Assembly: GCF_900114185.1 (NCBI RefSeq) | Contig: NZ_FOSE01000001.1 | Coordinates: 1,265,749-1,329,748 of the forward strand | Source of the DNA: Cellulomonas sp. KH9 | GTDB taxonomy: Bacteria; Actinomycetota; Actinomycetes; Actinomycetales; Cellulomonadaceae | DNA: 64,000 bases | Direction of reading: 5' to 3' | Shown here: positions 1 through 8,665 of the stretch, piece by piece | Layout of the letters: every line of letters begins with the position of its first letter | Position numbering within the stretch: position 1 is the stretch's first letter | Notes under the pieces: model-generated | What the model saw: the letters and a program-made list of their open reading frames with translations, nothing else | Database searches by the model: none | Told to the model about the DNA's origin: nothing | Position numbers and translations under genes: made by a program

Positions 1-15
1 GGCAGACGGACGCCG

Positions 16-768
16 GTGCTGTCGTTGCGCCAGGTGTCCAAGCGGTTCGGCGCGGTCGAGGCGCTGGTGGACGTGGACCTCACCGTGCACCCGCACGAGG
101 TCGTCGCGCTGGTGGGTGACAACGGTGCCGGCAAGTCCACGCTCGCCAAGGTGGTGTCCGGCGTGATCCAGCCCGACGCGGGCCTGATCGAGATGGACGG
201 GGAGCCGACGACGATCGGCTCGCCGTCCGACGCGCACCAGGCAGGTGTCGCCACGGTCTTCCAGGACTACGCGCTGTGCGAGAACCTCGACGTCACGGCC
301 AACCTCTTCCTGGGCCGTGAGCTGCGCGAGCGCTCGCTCATGCGCGACGGCGAGATGGAGCGCGTCGCCCGCGGCATCCTGCGGGACCTGACCAGCCGCA
401 TCCCGTCCGTGCGCACCCCGATCGGCCACCTGTCCGCGGGGCAGCGGCAGACCGTCGCGATCGCCCGCACCCTCATCGGGTCGCCCCGGCTGGTGATCCT
501 CGACGAGCCGACCGCGGCGCTGTCCGTCGCGCACACGGCCGAGGTGCTCACCCACATCCAGCGGCTGCGTGAGCTGGGCCTGGGCGTCGTGCTCATCAGC
601 CACAACCTCAACGACGTGCGCGCGGTCTCCGACCGCATCGAGGTGCTGCGCCACGGCCGCAACAACGGGTCGTTCGACGCCCGCTCGGTCACCCAGGAGG
701 AGCTGCTCGCGGCGATCACCGGTGCCACGCAGGTGTCCCGGGCGCACCCGCTCGACGCGCTGCGCTGA
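16..768 (+). CDS. Sugar-type ABC transporter ATP-binding protein (5' end may lie outside window)
   Basis: This is a single-domain ABC ATPase of about 250 residues. The Walker A motif GDNGAGKST is at residues 34-42, the LSAGQ signature near 139-143, the Walker B stretch LVILDEP near 159-165 and the H-loop (ISHN) near 195. It most resembles the stand-alone ATPases of CUT2 monosaccharide importers (FrcA/RbsA-like), which energise uptake with a permease and a binding protein; those partners would be upstream, outside the window. The first GTG is at position 16, but the frame is open to the window edge, so the true start could be earlier. The substrate cannot be told from the ATPase. A hairpin follows the stop. 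Confidence 0.85.
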   Translation: MLSLRQVSKRFGAVEALVDVDLTVHPHEVVALVGDNGAGKSTLAKVVSGVIQPDAGLIEMDGEPTTIGSPSDAHQAGVATVFQDYALCENLDVTANLFLGRELRERSLMRDGEMERVARGILRDLTSRIPSVRTPIGHLSAGQRQTVAIARTLIGSPRLVILDEPTAALSVAHTAEVLTHIQRLRELGLGVVLISHNLNDVRAVSDRIEVLRHGRNNGSFDARSVTQEELLAAITGATQVSRAHPLDALR

Positions 769-801
769 CGGCACCGTGCGCTGACGAGGGGCCGCCCTGG
801 C

Positions 802-833
802 GGGTGCGGGCGGCGCCGCGCCCGCCCGCACCC
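802..833. terminator. GC-rich hairpin between convergent genes
   Basis: An 11-bp perfect inverted repeat (802-812 with 823-833) with a 10-nt loop lies between the ends of the sugar ABC ATPase gene and the oppositely oriented membrane protein gene. There is no U-tract, so it is a probable bidirectional terminator only. Confidence 0.5.
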
Positions 834-841
834 CGCGGCGC

Positions 842-1300
842 TCAGCCGGCCGACGCGCTGCGCAGGCCCAGGCCGCCCAGGACGAAACCCGTCCCGATGC
901 CGACGAGGGCGAGGGCGACGCCGAAGGCGATGACCGACGTGATGAGCGAGGCGCGCAGGAACGTGCCGGTCGCGACGGCCTGCCGCTGCGGGTCCTCGCG
1001 GTCCATCTCGGCGTAGGTCTGCCCGCCGGTCATCTCCTCCAGGTCGGTCCGGATGACCTCGGCCTGGGCCCACGCGGTCCAGGGCGACACCACGGGTGAC
1101 CCTGCGAACGCCGCGGCGTTGTCGGAGACGACGACCTCCTCCTGCGCCAGGCCCTGGGCGATGCCGCCCCAGGTGGCGGCGCCGGCGAGGGCCATGACGA
1201 CGCCGAGGGCGGTGAGGAGCGTGCCCAGCAGGCGGGTGCGACGGGCGGCGCGGGGTGCGGGTGCCGTGGTGGTGGCGGTGGGTGCGACGTCGGCGGACAT
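842..1300 (-). CDS. Small two-helix membrane protein, function unknown
   Basis: The 152-residue product has an Ala/Thr/Pro-rich N-terminus, a first transmembrane helix near residues 24-50, a polar, probably extracytoplasmic loop of about 60 residues (with TGGQTYAEMDRED) and a second helix near 117-146. Proteins of this layout recur in actinobacteria without a known role; databases sometimes label them LigA (ring-opening dioxygenase), which nothing here supports. The ATG at 1300 is preceded by AAGGGGAG at good spacing. The gene is monocistronic and convergent with the sugar ABC ATPase gene. Confidence 0.7.
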   Translation of the reverse strand: MSADVAPTATTTAPAPRAARRTRLLGTLLTALGVVMALAGAATWGGIAQGLAQEEVVVSDNAAAFAGSPVVSPWTAWAQAEVIRTDLEEMTGGQTYAEMDREDPQRQAVATGTFLRASLITSVIAFGVALALVGIGTGFVLGGLGLRSASAG

Positions 1301-1324
1301 GGGACTCCCCTTCGATCGGTAGCG

Positions 1325-1344
1325 CCGGCGCCGCGTGGCGCCGG
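1325..1344 (-). other. Hairpin in 5' leader of the small membrane protein gene
   Basis: CCGGCGCC and GGCGCCGG (8 bp, GCGT loop) lie 25-44 nt upstream of the ATG at 1300. They could shape the leader of that mRNA or be a remnant terminator. A second, AT-richer inverted repeat (CTCA...TGAG) sits about 25 bp further upstream. The role is not known. Confidence 0.35.
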
Positions 1345-1415
1345 TGCCCCCACCGTGGTGGATGAAATCTCAAGGAGATATGAGACGAAACGATTTGCGA
1401 GTCCGGTCCTGCGTG

Positions 1416-1449
1416 CCGCGGGCCCCGGACCGGAGCCCGGGACCCGCGG
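1416..1449 (-). terminator. Probable terminator of the CBM2 esterase gene
   Basis: CCGCGGG-C-CCCGG pairs with CCGGG-A-CCCGCGG, giving 12 bp with one mismatch and an 8-nt loop, starting 16 bp past the esterase stop. No U-run follows, which is usual for such GC-rich terminators. Confidence 0.5.
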
Positions 1450-1464
1450 GGAAGGGTGCGCGCG

Positions 1465-2898
1465 TCAGGCGACCGCGCAGGTCACGCCGTTGAGGGTGAA
1501 CGCCGTCGGTGCCGTGTTGGTACCGGTGTGCGACCCGTTGAACCCGATCTGCACGGAGCCGCCGGGCGGCAGCGAGCCGTTCCAGGGCGCGTTGGTCGCC
1601 GTGACCTGGCTCCCCGTCTGGGAGACCGTGCTGCTCCACGCCTGCGTCACCTGCTGCCCCGAGGGGAACGACCACCGCAGCGTCCAGCCGTCGACCGGTG
1701 TGCTCGACGTGTTGCGCACCGTGAGGTTCGCCGTGAAGCCGGTGTTCCACTGGTTGACCGCGTACGTCACGGCGCACCCGCCCACGGCCGGGGTGGGGCC
1801 GGGCGTCGGCGTCGTGCCGGGCGTGGGCGTCGTGCCGGGCGTCGGCGTGACGGTCGGGCTCGGCGTGACGGTCGGCGTGGGGGTCACGCTCGGGGTGGGC
1901 GTCGCACTGGGCGTCGGCGTCGGTGCCGCCTGGTCCAGCCCGAAGAACGCGACCGCCGCGGCCGCGTCGACGGGCAGGTTGTGCGACGTGCCCTGCAACC
2001 GGTTGGTCTCGAGAGGGGCCTGCGTGCCGGTGCCGCCGTAGCGCGCGCGGGTGCGGTCGGAGCCGATGGTCTCGGTGGACGCGGGCGTGGCGCTCACGCC
2101 CAGCACGTTCGTCCACTGCTTCACGGCCTCGGTGAAGTTCTGGAAGCTCAGGGTCTCGTCGTTCGTGCCGTGCCAGAGCTGCACACGCGGGCGCGTGCCC
2201 GTGTACCCCGGGTAGGTCGCACGTGCGAGGTCGCCCCACTGCTGGGCGGTGAGGATCCGCCGGCCCTGCGCGCAGTCGCTGTTCCACCCGGCCTGCGCGC
2301 TCGTGCCCGGGGCGGAGCCGCCGGTCGAGAAGCACGTCGCGGGGACCCCGGCGAACGCCGAGCCCGCCGCGAAGACGTCGGGGTACTCGGCGAGCAGCAG
2401 CTGGGTGGTCATGGCGCCGGAGGAGACGCCGGTGACGAAGACGCGCGACGTGTCGGTGGTGTAGCGCTGCTGCACGTACCGCACCATCTGCACGATGCTC
2501 TGCGGGTCGCTGCCGCCGTCGCGCGTCATGGCCGCGGTCGACGACACGTCGAAGCAGCTCCCGGGCCGGTTGGTGCTCGGGTAGACCGCGATGAACCCGT
2601 GCTGGGAGGCCAGCTCGTCGAACTGGGAGCCGTTGTACATGGCCTGCGCGCTGCCCGTGCAGTAGTGCACGACGACGAGCACCCCGGGGTTCGCCGCGAG
2701 GCGGTCGGGGACGAACAGGCTCATCCGCAGCCCGCCGGGGTTGCTGCCGAACCCGGACACCTCGACCAGCGAGGCGGCCTGCGCGGGCGGGGCCGTCGCG
2801 AGCTGCGCCGCACCGGTCAGCGCGAGCGCGAGCGCGGTGCCCAGCAGCCCGGCGCGCACGGCGGTGCGACGCCCCGCGCCGCTGCGGAGTGTTCTCAT
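1465..2898 (-). CDS. Secreted PHB-depolymerase-type esterase with C-terminal CBM2
   Basis: The product has 477 residues. A signal peptide (twin-Arg-poor basic N-terminus, hydrophobic core, AQA-like cleavage near residue 41) is followed by an alpha/beta-hydrolase domain of the PHB depolymerase/LpqC type, about residues 44-322, with nucleophile motif GVSSG (Ser159). A Thr-Pro linker spans about 325-372 and a family 2 carbohydrate-binding module 375-477, closed by Cys375 and Cys474 and with exposed Trp residues. CBM2-linked enzymes of this hydrolase family are usually acetylxylan or feruloyl esterases acting on plant cell wall, so a carbohydrate esterase role is more likely than PHB degradation; this is inference. 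The ATG at 2898 is preceded by AGGAGG. It is transcribed away from purU with a 210-bp gap holding a LacI-like operator candidate. Confidence 0.88.
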   Translation of the reverse strand: MRTLRSGAGRRTAVRAGLLGTALALALTGAAQLATAPPAQAASLVEVSGFGSNPGGLRMSLFVPDRLAANPGVLVVVHYCTGSAQAMYNGSQFDELASQHGFIAVYPSTNRPGSCFDVSSTAAMTRDGGSDPQSIVQMVRYVQQRYTTDTSRVFVTGVSSGAMTTQLLLAEYPDVFAAGSAFAGVPATCFSTGGSAPGTSAQAGWNSDCAQGRRILTAQQWGDLARATYPGYTGTRPRVQLWHGTNDETLSFQNFTEAVKQWTNVLGVSATPASTETIGSDRTRARYGGTGTQAPLETNRLQGTSHNLPVDAAAAVAFFGLDQAAPTPTPSATPTPSVTPTPTVTPSPTVTPTPGTTPTPGTTPTPGPTPAVGGCAVTYAVNQWNTGFTANLTVRNTSSTPVDGWTLRWSFPSGQQVTQAWSSTVSQTGSQVTATNAPWNGSLPPGGSVQIGFNGSHTGTNTAPTAFTLNGVTCAVA

Positions 2899-3017
2899 CG
2901 TGTCCTCCTGGCCCGGCCGGGCGCGGCGGTGCGCGCGGCGGCGTCGACGCGGCCCGGCGAACGGTTGCCGGAGCCGTCCAGCCGAGCATGTCCCCGCCCC
3001 GGGGGCTGCGCACGCCC

Positions 3018-3029
3018 CGAAACGCTTCG
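3018..3029. promoter_or_regulatory. Candidate LacI-family operator upstream of the CBM2 esterase
   Basis: CGAAACGCTTCG is a 12-bp near-palindrome (10 of 12 positions symmetric, central CG) about 120 bp upstream of the esterase ATG. LacI-family repressors of glycoside hydrolase genes in actinobacteria commonly bind CGAAA/TTTCG-type sites. Related GAAACG half-sites occur at 1387-1395 and upstream of the xylanase. Confidence 0.35.
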
Positions 3030-3108
3030 CAGGTGCCGTCCCTCCCGGTCGCGACCAGGGGGCGGTCGTCCGGCCCGCGGCGTGCGCGGCCCGGCCCCGC
3101 CGGCCGCG

Positions 3109-3975
3109 TCAGCGGAAGACGATGGTCCGGTTGCCGTCCAGCAGCACGCGGTGCTCGGCGTGCCAGCGCACGGCCCGCGCCAGCGCGCGACGCTCGACGT
3201 CCTGACCCAGCGCCACCAGGTGCTCCACCGCGTGGGTGTGGTCGACGCGCTCGACGTCCTGCTCGATGATCGGCCCCTCGTCGAGGTCCCCGGTCACGTA
3301 GTGGGCGGTCGCCCCGATGAGCTTGACGCCCCGCTGGTGCGCCTGGGCGTACGGGCGCGCGCCCTTGAATGACGGCAGGAAGGAGTGGTGGATGTTGATG
3401 ACGCGGCCCTGCAGGCGGCGGCACAGGTCGTCGGAGAGGATCTGCATGTACCGCGCCAGCACGACGAGCTCGACGTCGAGCTCCTCGACGAGCGCGAGCA
3501 GCCGCTCCTCGGCGGCGGCCTTGGTCGCCGCGGTCACCGGGACGTGGTGGAACGGGATGCCGTAGAAGTCGGCCATCGGCCGCAGCACGTCGTGGTTCGA
3601 GACGACCGCCACGAGGTCGACGGGCAGGCCCTCCGAGCGCTGACGGAACGCCAGGTCGTTGAGGCAGTGCGCGGTCGTCGACACCATGACCAGCGTCCGG
3701 ACCGGGCGCCCGGCGACGTCCAGCTGCCACGCCATCTCGAACCGTGCGGCGAGCCGCGTCAGGTCGGCCCGCAGCTGGGCGACCGGCACGTCGGTCGTCA
3801 CCTGGACCCGCATGAAGAACAGCCCCGACAGCGGGTCGCCGAACTGCTGCGACTCGGTGATGTTGCCCCCGTGCTCGGCGAGCAGGCCGGCGACGGCCGC
3901 GACGATCCCGGGGCGGTCGGGGCACGACAGGGTCAGGACGAGGTGCGTCGGGTCGACGGGCGAAGTGGAGGACAC
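3109..3975 (-). CDS. purU: Formyltetrahydrofolate deformylase
   Basis: PurU hydrolyses 10-formyl-THF to formate and THF, balancing one-carbon units with glyA and folD nearby. An N-terminal ACT domain (about residues 8-85, starting LTLSCPDRPG) is followed by a formyltransferase-fold catalytic domain with the NIHHSFLP motif (catalytic Asn and His) and the downstream Asp in DLDEGP. I chose the GTG at 3975, giving 288 residues, close to the family norm of about 280-290; an in-frame ATG at 4017 would add 14 residues. TACTCT lies 8 nt before the GTG and could be a -10 for a nearly leaderless transcript. It is divergent from the GNAT gene, 48 bp away. Confidence 0.92.
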   Translation of the reverse strand: MSSTSPVDPTHLVLTLSCPDRPGIVAAVAGLLAEHGGNITESQQFGDPLSGLFFMRVQVTTDVPVAQLRADLTRLAARFEMAWQLDVAGRPVRTLVMVSTTAHCLNDLAFRQRSEGLPVDLVAVVSNHDVLRPMADFYGIPFHHVPVTAATKAAAEERLLALVEELDVELVVLARYMQILSDDLCRRLQGRVINIHHSFLPSFKGARPYAQAHQRGVKLIGATAHYVTGDLDEGPIIEQDVERVDHTHAVEHLVALGQDVERRALARAVRWHAEHRVLLDGNRTIVFR

Positions 3976-4023
3976 GAGGTCCGAGAGTAGTGCGCGGACG
4001 TCGAGGGCTGACACCATGGCGCC

Positions 4024-4515
4024 ATGACCGCCCTCGACATCCGCCCCGTCACCGTGGACGACGCGGGTGAGCTGCTCACGCTGCGCCGCGCTGCCTTCGT
4101 CACCGAGGCGCAGCAGTACGGCGACCCGAACATCCCGCCGCTGACGCAGACCCTCACCGAGCTCGAGGAGGACCTGCGCGCGGAGCACGTCATCACGCTC
4201 GGTGGGTGGCTGGGTCATCGGCTCGTCGGGTCGATCCGGGTCCTCGTCGAGGGGTCCAAGGCCACGCTCGGCCGGTTCGCGGTCGCCCCGGACCTGCAGG
4301 GCAAGGGCATCGGCACCGAGCTGCTCACCGCGATCCTGCCGATCCTGCCCGACGGCATCGAGGAGGTCTGGGTCTTCACCGGCCGCGACTCGCTGCAGAA
4401 CATCGCGCTGTACAACAAGGCCGGGTACGAGCACCAGCACGACCAGACGGCCGGCGACCTCACGTACGCGTACCTGCGCAAGCTCCTCGGCGAGGGCGAG
4501 CCCGTCGAGGCCTGA
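4024..4515 (+). CDS. GNAT family N-acetyltransferase
   Basis: This 163-residue single-domain acetyltransferase carries GNAT motif A (RFAVAPDLQGKGIGTELL, about residues 81-98: the Q/RxxGxG/A acetyl-CoA loop) and a motif B region containing NIALYNKAGY. The substrate cannot be predicted from sequence. No Shine-Dalgarno is visible before the ATG at 4024. The gene is divergent from purU and ends at a perfect hairpin shared with the convergent EamA gene. Confidence 0.85.
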   Translation: MTALDIRPVTVDDAGELLTLRRAAFVTEAQQYGDPNIPPLTQTLTELEEDLRAEHVITLGGWLGHRLVGSIRVLVEGSKATLGRFAVAPDLQGKGIGTELLTAILPILPDGIEEVWVFTGRDSLQNIALYNKAGYEHQHDQTAGDLTYAYLRKLLGEGEPVEA

Positions 4516-4534
4516 GCCGCACGCGCCGCCCTCC

Positions 4535-4566
4535 GACGCCCCGCGACGCACCCGTCGCGGGGCGTC
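4535..4566. terminator. Bidirectional intrinsic-type terminator
   Basis: A perfect 14-bp stem (GACGCCCCGCGACG and its complement) with a CACC loop sits between the convergent GNAT and EamA genes. Confidence 0.75.
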
Positions 4567-4605
4567 GTGCGTGACGGACGGTGCCGACGTCAGGTGCCGG
4601 GCGGC

Positions 4606-5538
4606 TCAGCGGCCGACCGCCGCGAGCCGCGCGGCGGGCCGCTCCGGGTCGGAGGCGTGACCCGGAGCCGGGCGCCGACGTGGCAGCCGCGCCTGCACCG
4701 CGGGCTGCCCCACGAGGACCGCGGCGAGCACGGCCGCGACGCCGAGCGTCTGCAGCCCGGTGAGGCGCTCGCCGCCGAGCGTGAGCCCGACGACGACACC
4801 GGTGACGGGGTTGAGCAGCCCGACGAGCCCCACGGCGCTCGCGGGCAGGTGCCGCAGGGCGGTGAACCACGCGACGTAGGCCAGCGCCGTGGCGACGAGC
4901 GACAGGAACGCCAGCCCGAGCCAGCCGCGTCCGTCGAGCGCCGGGGGAGCGCCCTCGGCCACGACGGCGACGGGCACCAGCAGCAGCCCGCCGGCCACCA
5001 GCTGCCAGGACGTCGTCGTCAGCACGTCGACGTCGTCCTTCCACCGCGTGGCCAGGACGAACCCGACGGACGACATGAGCATCGCGGTGGCGCCGGCGAG
5101 CACGCCGAGCGGGTCGACCGCGACGCTCCCGGTGACGAGCATCGCGACGACGCCCGTGAACCCGAGGCCGGCCCCGGCGAGCGACGCGGCCCGGTGCCTC
5201 TGGCCGAGCAGCGGCCAGGCGACGAGCGCGAGGGCGAACGGTGACACGGCCATCACCGTGGAGGCCACGGACGTGGGCAGGCGCTGGGCCGCGACGTACA
5301 CGAGCACGAAGAACGCGCTCATGTTCAGCGCCCCGAGGACGAGCGACCGCCACCACCAGGTGCCGTGCGGTGCGCGGCGGGCGAGGGCGAGCAGGACCAG
5401 CCCGGCGGGCAGCGCGCGCAGCACCGAGCCCCACAACGGGTGGGTCGCGGGCAGGGTGTGCGCCGTGACGAAGTAGGCCGCGCCCCAGGTGACGGGTGCG
5501 ACGGCGGCGAGCAGCGACCAGCGCCAGGTAGTTTCCAC
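4606..5538 (-). CDS. EamA/DMT-superfamily exporter, divergent from a MarR regulator
   Basis: The product has about 310 residues with ten predicted transmembrane helices in two EamA repeats (roughly residues 10-140 and 155-285) and a basic C-terminal tail. EamA proteins export amino acids, metabolites or drugs from the cytoplasm. I start it at the GTG at 5538 because TATTTT (5546-5551, minus strand) ends exactly 7 nt before it, as expected of a leaderless promoter; the open frame continues upstream through the regulator gene antisense, which is not coding. The shared operator with the MarR gene suggests ligand-induced expression. The substrate is unknown. Confidence 0.85.
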   Translation of the reverse strand: METTWRWSLLAAVAPVTWGAAYFVTAHTLPATHPLWGSVLRALPAGLVLLALARRAPHGTWWWRSLVLGALNMSAFFVLVYVAAQRLPTSVASTVMAVSPFALALVAWPLLGQRHRAASLAGAGLGFTGVVAMLVTGSVAVDPLGVLAGATAMLMSSVGFVLATRWKDDVDVLTTTSWQLVAGGLLLVPVAVVAEGAPPALDGRGWLGLAFLSLVATALAYVAWFTALRHLPASAVGLVGLLNPVTGVVVGLTLGGERLTGLQTLGVAAVLAAVLVGQPAVQARLPRRRPAPGHASDPERPAARLAAVGR

Positions 5539-5545
5539 GGAAGAC

Positions 5546-5577
5546 AAAATATCTGACGAGGAAGATATATTCCTGCC
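5546..5577. promoter_or_regulatory. Divergent leaderless promoters overlapping a MarR-type operator
   Basis: The 39-bp gap between the EamA and MarR starts is AT-rich. ATATCT-N8-AGATAT (5549-5568) is a perfect inverted repeat. The minus-strand -10 TATTTT (5546-5551) and the plus-strand -10 TATATT (5566-5571) each overlap one arm, and each ends 6-7 nt before its GTG. A repressor bound here would block both promoters. A second small palindrome (TTCC-AC-GGAA) overlaps the EamA start. Confidence 0.8.
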
Positions 5578-6114
5578 GTGCCTCCCTCCGACACCTCCCG
5601 GACCGCCCCGCGGCCGGACCGCCTCGACCTCGTCGGCGACGCCTGGCGGCGTGAGCGTCCGGACCTGGACGTGCGGCCGCAGCAGGTGATCGGCCGACTG
5701 CACCGCGTCGCGAACCACCTGACGGACGAGCTCGTGAACGTCTACGAGCAGCACGGGCTCACCGAGGGCGAGTTCGACGTGCTGGCGACCCTGCGGCGCA
5801 TCGGCCCCCCGTACGAGCGGTCGCCGGGCGACCTGGTCGCGCACACGCTCGTGACCAGCGGCGGCATGTCCAAGCGCCTCGACCGCCTGGAGCGTGCCGG
5901 CCTGGTGACCCGCCGCGTGAGCGACGCCGACGCGCGCGCCCGCGTCGTCGCGCTCACCGAGCGCGGCCGCGACGTGATCGACGCCGCGTTCACCGACCAC
6001 ATGGTCAACGAGCGGCGTCTGCTCGACGCGCTCGACCCCGCCGACGTCGACGCCCTCGAGCGCATCCTGCGCACCTGGCTCCGTGCGCTGGAGGAGCCGC
6101 CTGCCACGGCCTGA
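5578..6114 (+). CDS. MarR family transcriptional regulator
   Basis: The product has 178 residues with a winged helix-turn-helix: recognition region near [20 protein letters not shown], wing [19 protein letters not shown]. It has the N-terminal extension (about 35 residues) seen in a MarR subgroup. It likely represses itself and the divergent EamA transporter and is released by a small ligand. The GTG at 5578 lies 6 nt after TATATT, so the mRNA is probably leaderless; no Shine-Dalgarno is present. Confidence 0.9.
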   Translation: MPPSDTSRTAPRPDRLDLVGDAWRRERPDLDVRPQQVIGRLHRVANHLTDELVNVYEQHGLTEGEFDVLATLRRIGPPYERSPGDLVAHTLVTSGGMSKRLDRLERAGLVTRRVSDADARARVVALTERGRDVIDAAFTDHMVNERRLLDALDPADVDALERILRTWLRALEEPPATA

Positions 6115-6167
6115 GCGTGCGCCACGGAATGCCCGGGTCCTGGCCGCCCGGCGGTTGCTAGGCTGTG

Positions 6168-6246
6168 TGCGTCGCGACTGGCGCAGCAGGTGGGTCACCA
6201 CCGGGGAGCGACGCAGCAGCTGGACCAACGGGTCGGACGCCTGGGC
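6168..6246 (+). ncRNA. ZTP/ZMP (pfl) riboswitch upstream of glyA
   Basis: The elements match the pfl motif. P1 is TGCGTCGC (6168-6175) with GCGACGCA (6208-6215), a perfect 8 bp. The internal GACTGGCG is present. P2 is GGTGG (6189-6193) with CCACC (6198-6202), followed by the conserved CCGGGGAG. P3 is GACC-AACG-GGTC (6223-6234). The downstream CGCCTGGGC (6238-6246) can form the pseudoknot with GGCG (6180-6183). This RNA senses ZTP/ZMP, the purine intermediates that build up when 10-formyl-THF is short, and turns on one-carbon genes; glyA and folD lie directly downstream. The platform (6247-6319) has a 7-bp hairpin (6267-6273 with 6289-6295) but no U-tract, so control may be at translation. Confidence 0.93.
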
Positions 6247-6319
6247 CCTCGGTCGCCCACCCGACGTGTGCGGTGCGCCGGACGCCGCCCGCACAGCTGA
6301 CTGCGACAGGAGTCCCTGC

Positions 6320-7600
6320 ATGAGCGAGAACGTGCTCGACCAGAACATCTCCGAGCTCGACCCCGAGATCGCCGCCGTCCTCGACGGTGAGCTGGCCCGC
6401 CAGCAGAGCACCCTCGAGATGATCGCCTCCGAGAACTTCGTGCCCCGGGCCGTCCTGCAGGCGCAGGGCTCGGTGCTCACCAACAAGTACGCCGAGGGCT
6501 ACCCGGGCCGCCGCTACTACGGCGGCTGCGAGCAGGTCGACATCGCCGAGACCATCGCGATCGACCGTGCCAAGGCCCTGTTCGGCGCGGAGCACGCCAA
6601 CGTCCAGCCGCACTCCGGCGCCACGGCCAACGCCGCCGTGCTGCACGCGCTCATCAGCGCCGGCGACAAGATCCTCGGCCTCGACCTGGCGCACGGCGGC
6701 CACCTCACGCACGGCATGCGCATCAACTTCTCCGGCAAGCTCTACGACGTCGCCGCGTACGGCGTCGACCCGCAGACCTTCCGGGTCGACCCCGAGGCCG
6801 TGCGCAAGGCCGCCCTGCAGCACCGGCCCGACGTGATCATCGGCGGCTGGTCGGCGTACCCGCGCCACCTGGACTTCGCCGCGTTCCGCGAGATCGCCGA
6901 CGAGGTCGGCGCCAAGCTCTGGGTCGACATGGCGCACTTCGCCGGCCTGGTCGCCGCGGACCTGCACCCGTCGCCCGTCCCGTACGCGGACGTCGTGTCG
7001 TCCACCGTGCACAAGACCATCGGCGGCCCGCGCTCCGGCTTCATCCTCAGCAAGGGCGAGTACGCCAAGAAGATCGACTCCGCCGTGTTCCCGGGTCAGC
7101 AGGGCGGCCCGCTCATGCACGTCATCGCCGCCAAGGCCGTGGCGTTCAAGGTCGCCGGCACCGAGGAGTTCCGGGCGCGCCAGCAGCGCACCATCGACGG
7201 CGCCCGCATCATCGCCGACCGCCTCACCGCGCCGGACGTGGCCGCGGCCGGCGTCTCGGTGCTCACCGGGGGCACGGACGTGCACCTCGTGCTCGTCGAC
7301 CTGCGCCACTCGACGCTCGACGGCCAGCAGGCCGAGGACCTCCTGCACTCGGCCGGTGTGACGGTCAACCGCAACGCCGTGCCGTTCGACCCGCGCCCCC
7401 CGCGCGTCACGTCGGGCCTGCGCATCGGCACGCCCGCGCTGGCGACGCGGGGCTTCGGCGACGCGGAGTTCACCGAGGTCGCCGACATCATCGCCACGGC
7501 GCTGGTGGAGGGCACGTCGGCCGACGTCGAGGCGCTGGCCGCCCGGGTGCGCAAGCTCACCGAGGCGTTCCCGCTGTACCCCGGCCTGCAGCAGTACTGA
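6320..7600 (+). CDS. glyA: Serine hydroxymethyltransferase
   Basis: GlyA is a PLP enzyme that converts serine and THF to glycine and 5,10-methylene-THF. The 426-residue length is typical. Visible landmarks are the SENFVP start of the fold, the ANVQPHSG and HGGHLTHG segments and the PLP lysine in [13 protein letters not shown] (Lys232). AGGAG lies 7 nt before the ATG at 6320. It is the first gene after the ZTP riboswitch and is followed after 14 nt by folD, forming a one-carbon operon. Confidence 0.97.
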   Translation: MSENVLDQNISELDPEIAAVLDGELARQQSTLEMIASENFVPRAVLQAQGSVLTNKYAEGYPGRRYYGGCEQVDIAETIAIDRAKALFGAEHANVQPHSGATANAAVLHALISAGDKILGLDLAHGGHLTHGMRINFSGKLYDVAAYGVDPQTFRVDPEAVRKAALQHRPDVIIGGWSAYPRHLDFAAFREIADEVGAKLWVDMAHFAGLVAADLHPSPVPYADVVSSTVHKTIGGPRSGFILSKGEYAKKIDSAVFPGQQGGPLMHVIAAKAVAFKVAGTEEFRARQQRTIDGARIIADRLTAPDVAAAGVSVLTGGTDVHLVLVDLRHSTLDGQQAEDLLHSAGVTVNRNAVPFDPRPPRVTSGLRIGTPALATRGFGDAEFTEVADIIATALVEGTSADVEALAARVRKLTEAFPLYPGLQQY

Positions 7601-7614
7601 GCGGAGGCGCACCC

Positions 7615-8496
7615 ATGACCGCTCAGCCGCTGGACGGCAAGGCCACCGCGGCCGAGATCAAGGCCGAGCTCACCACGCGCGTCGCGGCGCTCGCCGCGCG
7701 CGGCGTGGTGCCCGGCCTCGGCACGCTGCTCGTCGGTGACGACCCCGCCTCGCGCTGGTACGTCAACGGCAAGCACAAGGACTGCGCCGAGGTCGGCATC
7801 TCCTCGCTCCGTGAGGAGCTGCCCGCCGACGCGTCGCAGGCCGACATCGAGGCCGCCGTGCAGCGGCTCAACGACGACCCGGCGTGCACCGGGTACATCG
7901 TGCAGCTGCCGCTGCCGAAGGGCATCGACACCAACCGCGTGCTCGAGCTCGTCGACCCGGAGAAGGACGCCGACGGTCTGCACCCGATGAACCTCGGGCG
8001 CCTCGTGCTGCGGATCAGCGAGGAGATCACCTCGCCGCTGCCGTGCACGCCCGCCGGCATCGTCGAGCTGCTCGAGCGGCACGACGTCCCGCTGCGCGGG
8101 GCGGACGTGGTCGTCGTGGGCCGCGGCGTGACGGTGGGACGGTCGATCGGTCTGCTGCTCACGCGCCGTGCCGTCAACGCCACGGTGACCCTCACCCACA
8201 CCGGCACCGAGGACCTGGCGGAGCACACGCGCAACGCCGACGTCGTCATCGCCGCGGCGGGCGTGCCGAGCATCATCACCTCGGAGATCGTCAAGCCGGG
8301 TGCGGTCGTCGTGGACGTCGGCGTCTCGCGGGTCGAGGACCCGGAGACCGGCCGGAGCCGGATCGTCGGTGACGTCCACCCGAACGTCTGGGACGTGGCG
8401 TCCTGGGTCTCGCCCAACCCCGGCGGGGTCGGGCCGATGACCCGCGCGATGCTGCTGGCGAACGTCGTCGCCACGGCGGAGCGCCAGGCGGGCTGA
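7615..8496 (+). CDS. folD: Methylenetetrahydrofolate dehydrogenase/cyclohydrolase
   Basis: FolD converts 5,10-methylene-THF through methenyl-THF to 10-formyl-THF, using NADP. The product has 293 residues. The catalytic domain holds Tyr49 and Lys53 ([14 protein letters not shown] region) and the PLP-like QLPLPKGID signature (about residues 100-108). The Rossmann domain has [13 protein letters not shown] (about 165-177), and [18 protein letters not shown] closes the fold. GGAGG precedes the ATG at 7615. It completes the glyA-folD operon, and its product pool is what the upstream ZTP riboswitch monitors. Confidence 0.97.
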   Translation: MTAQPLDGKATAAEIKAELTTRVAALAARGVVPGLGTLLVGDDPASRWYVNGKHKDCAEVGISSLREELPADASQADIEAAVQRLNDDPACTGYIVQLPLPKGIDTNRVLELVDPEKDADGLHPMNLGRLVLRISEEITSPLPCTPAGIVELLERHDVPLRGADVVVVGRGVTVGRSIGLLLTRRAVNATVTLTHTGTEDLAEHTRNADVVIAAAGVPSIITSEIVKPGAVVVDVGVSRVEDPETGRSRIVGDVHPNVWDVASWVSPNPGGVGPMTRAMLLANVVATAERQAG

Positions 8497-8514
8497 GGCC
8501 GCCGTCGCACGTCC

Positions 8515-8547
8515 ACGGGCCCGGGTCGCACGTCGACCCGGGCCCGT
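8515..8547 (+). terminator. Terminator of the glyA-folD operon
   Basis: A 14-bp perfect stem (ACGGGCCCGGGTCG and its complement) with a CACGT loop starts 19 nt after the folD stop. Confidence 0.7.
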
Positions 8548-8665
8548 CGGCGTCGTGGGGGGACCGGCGTTCGCCGACGCGGGACGCAGCCGGCAGGTGC
8601 CGGGCGATGAGTCGGTGGGTCGGCACCGGTCCGTACGGGGGTCGCGCCGACGAGAGGAGCCCGTC

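Noticed and set aside
842..1300. LigA-type ring-opening dioxygenase
   Set aside because: The protein is a 152-residue two-helix membrane protein without metal ligands; that label is a common database artefact.
3976..4551. N-terminal extension of purU over the GNAT gene
   Set aside because: It has no similarity to PurU, exceeds the family length and is antisense to a clear acetyltransferase.
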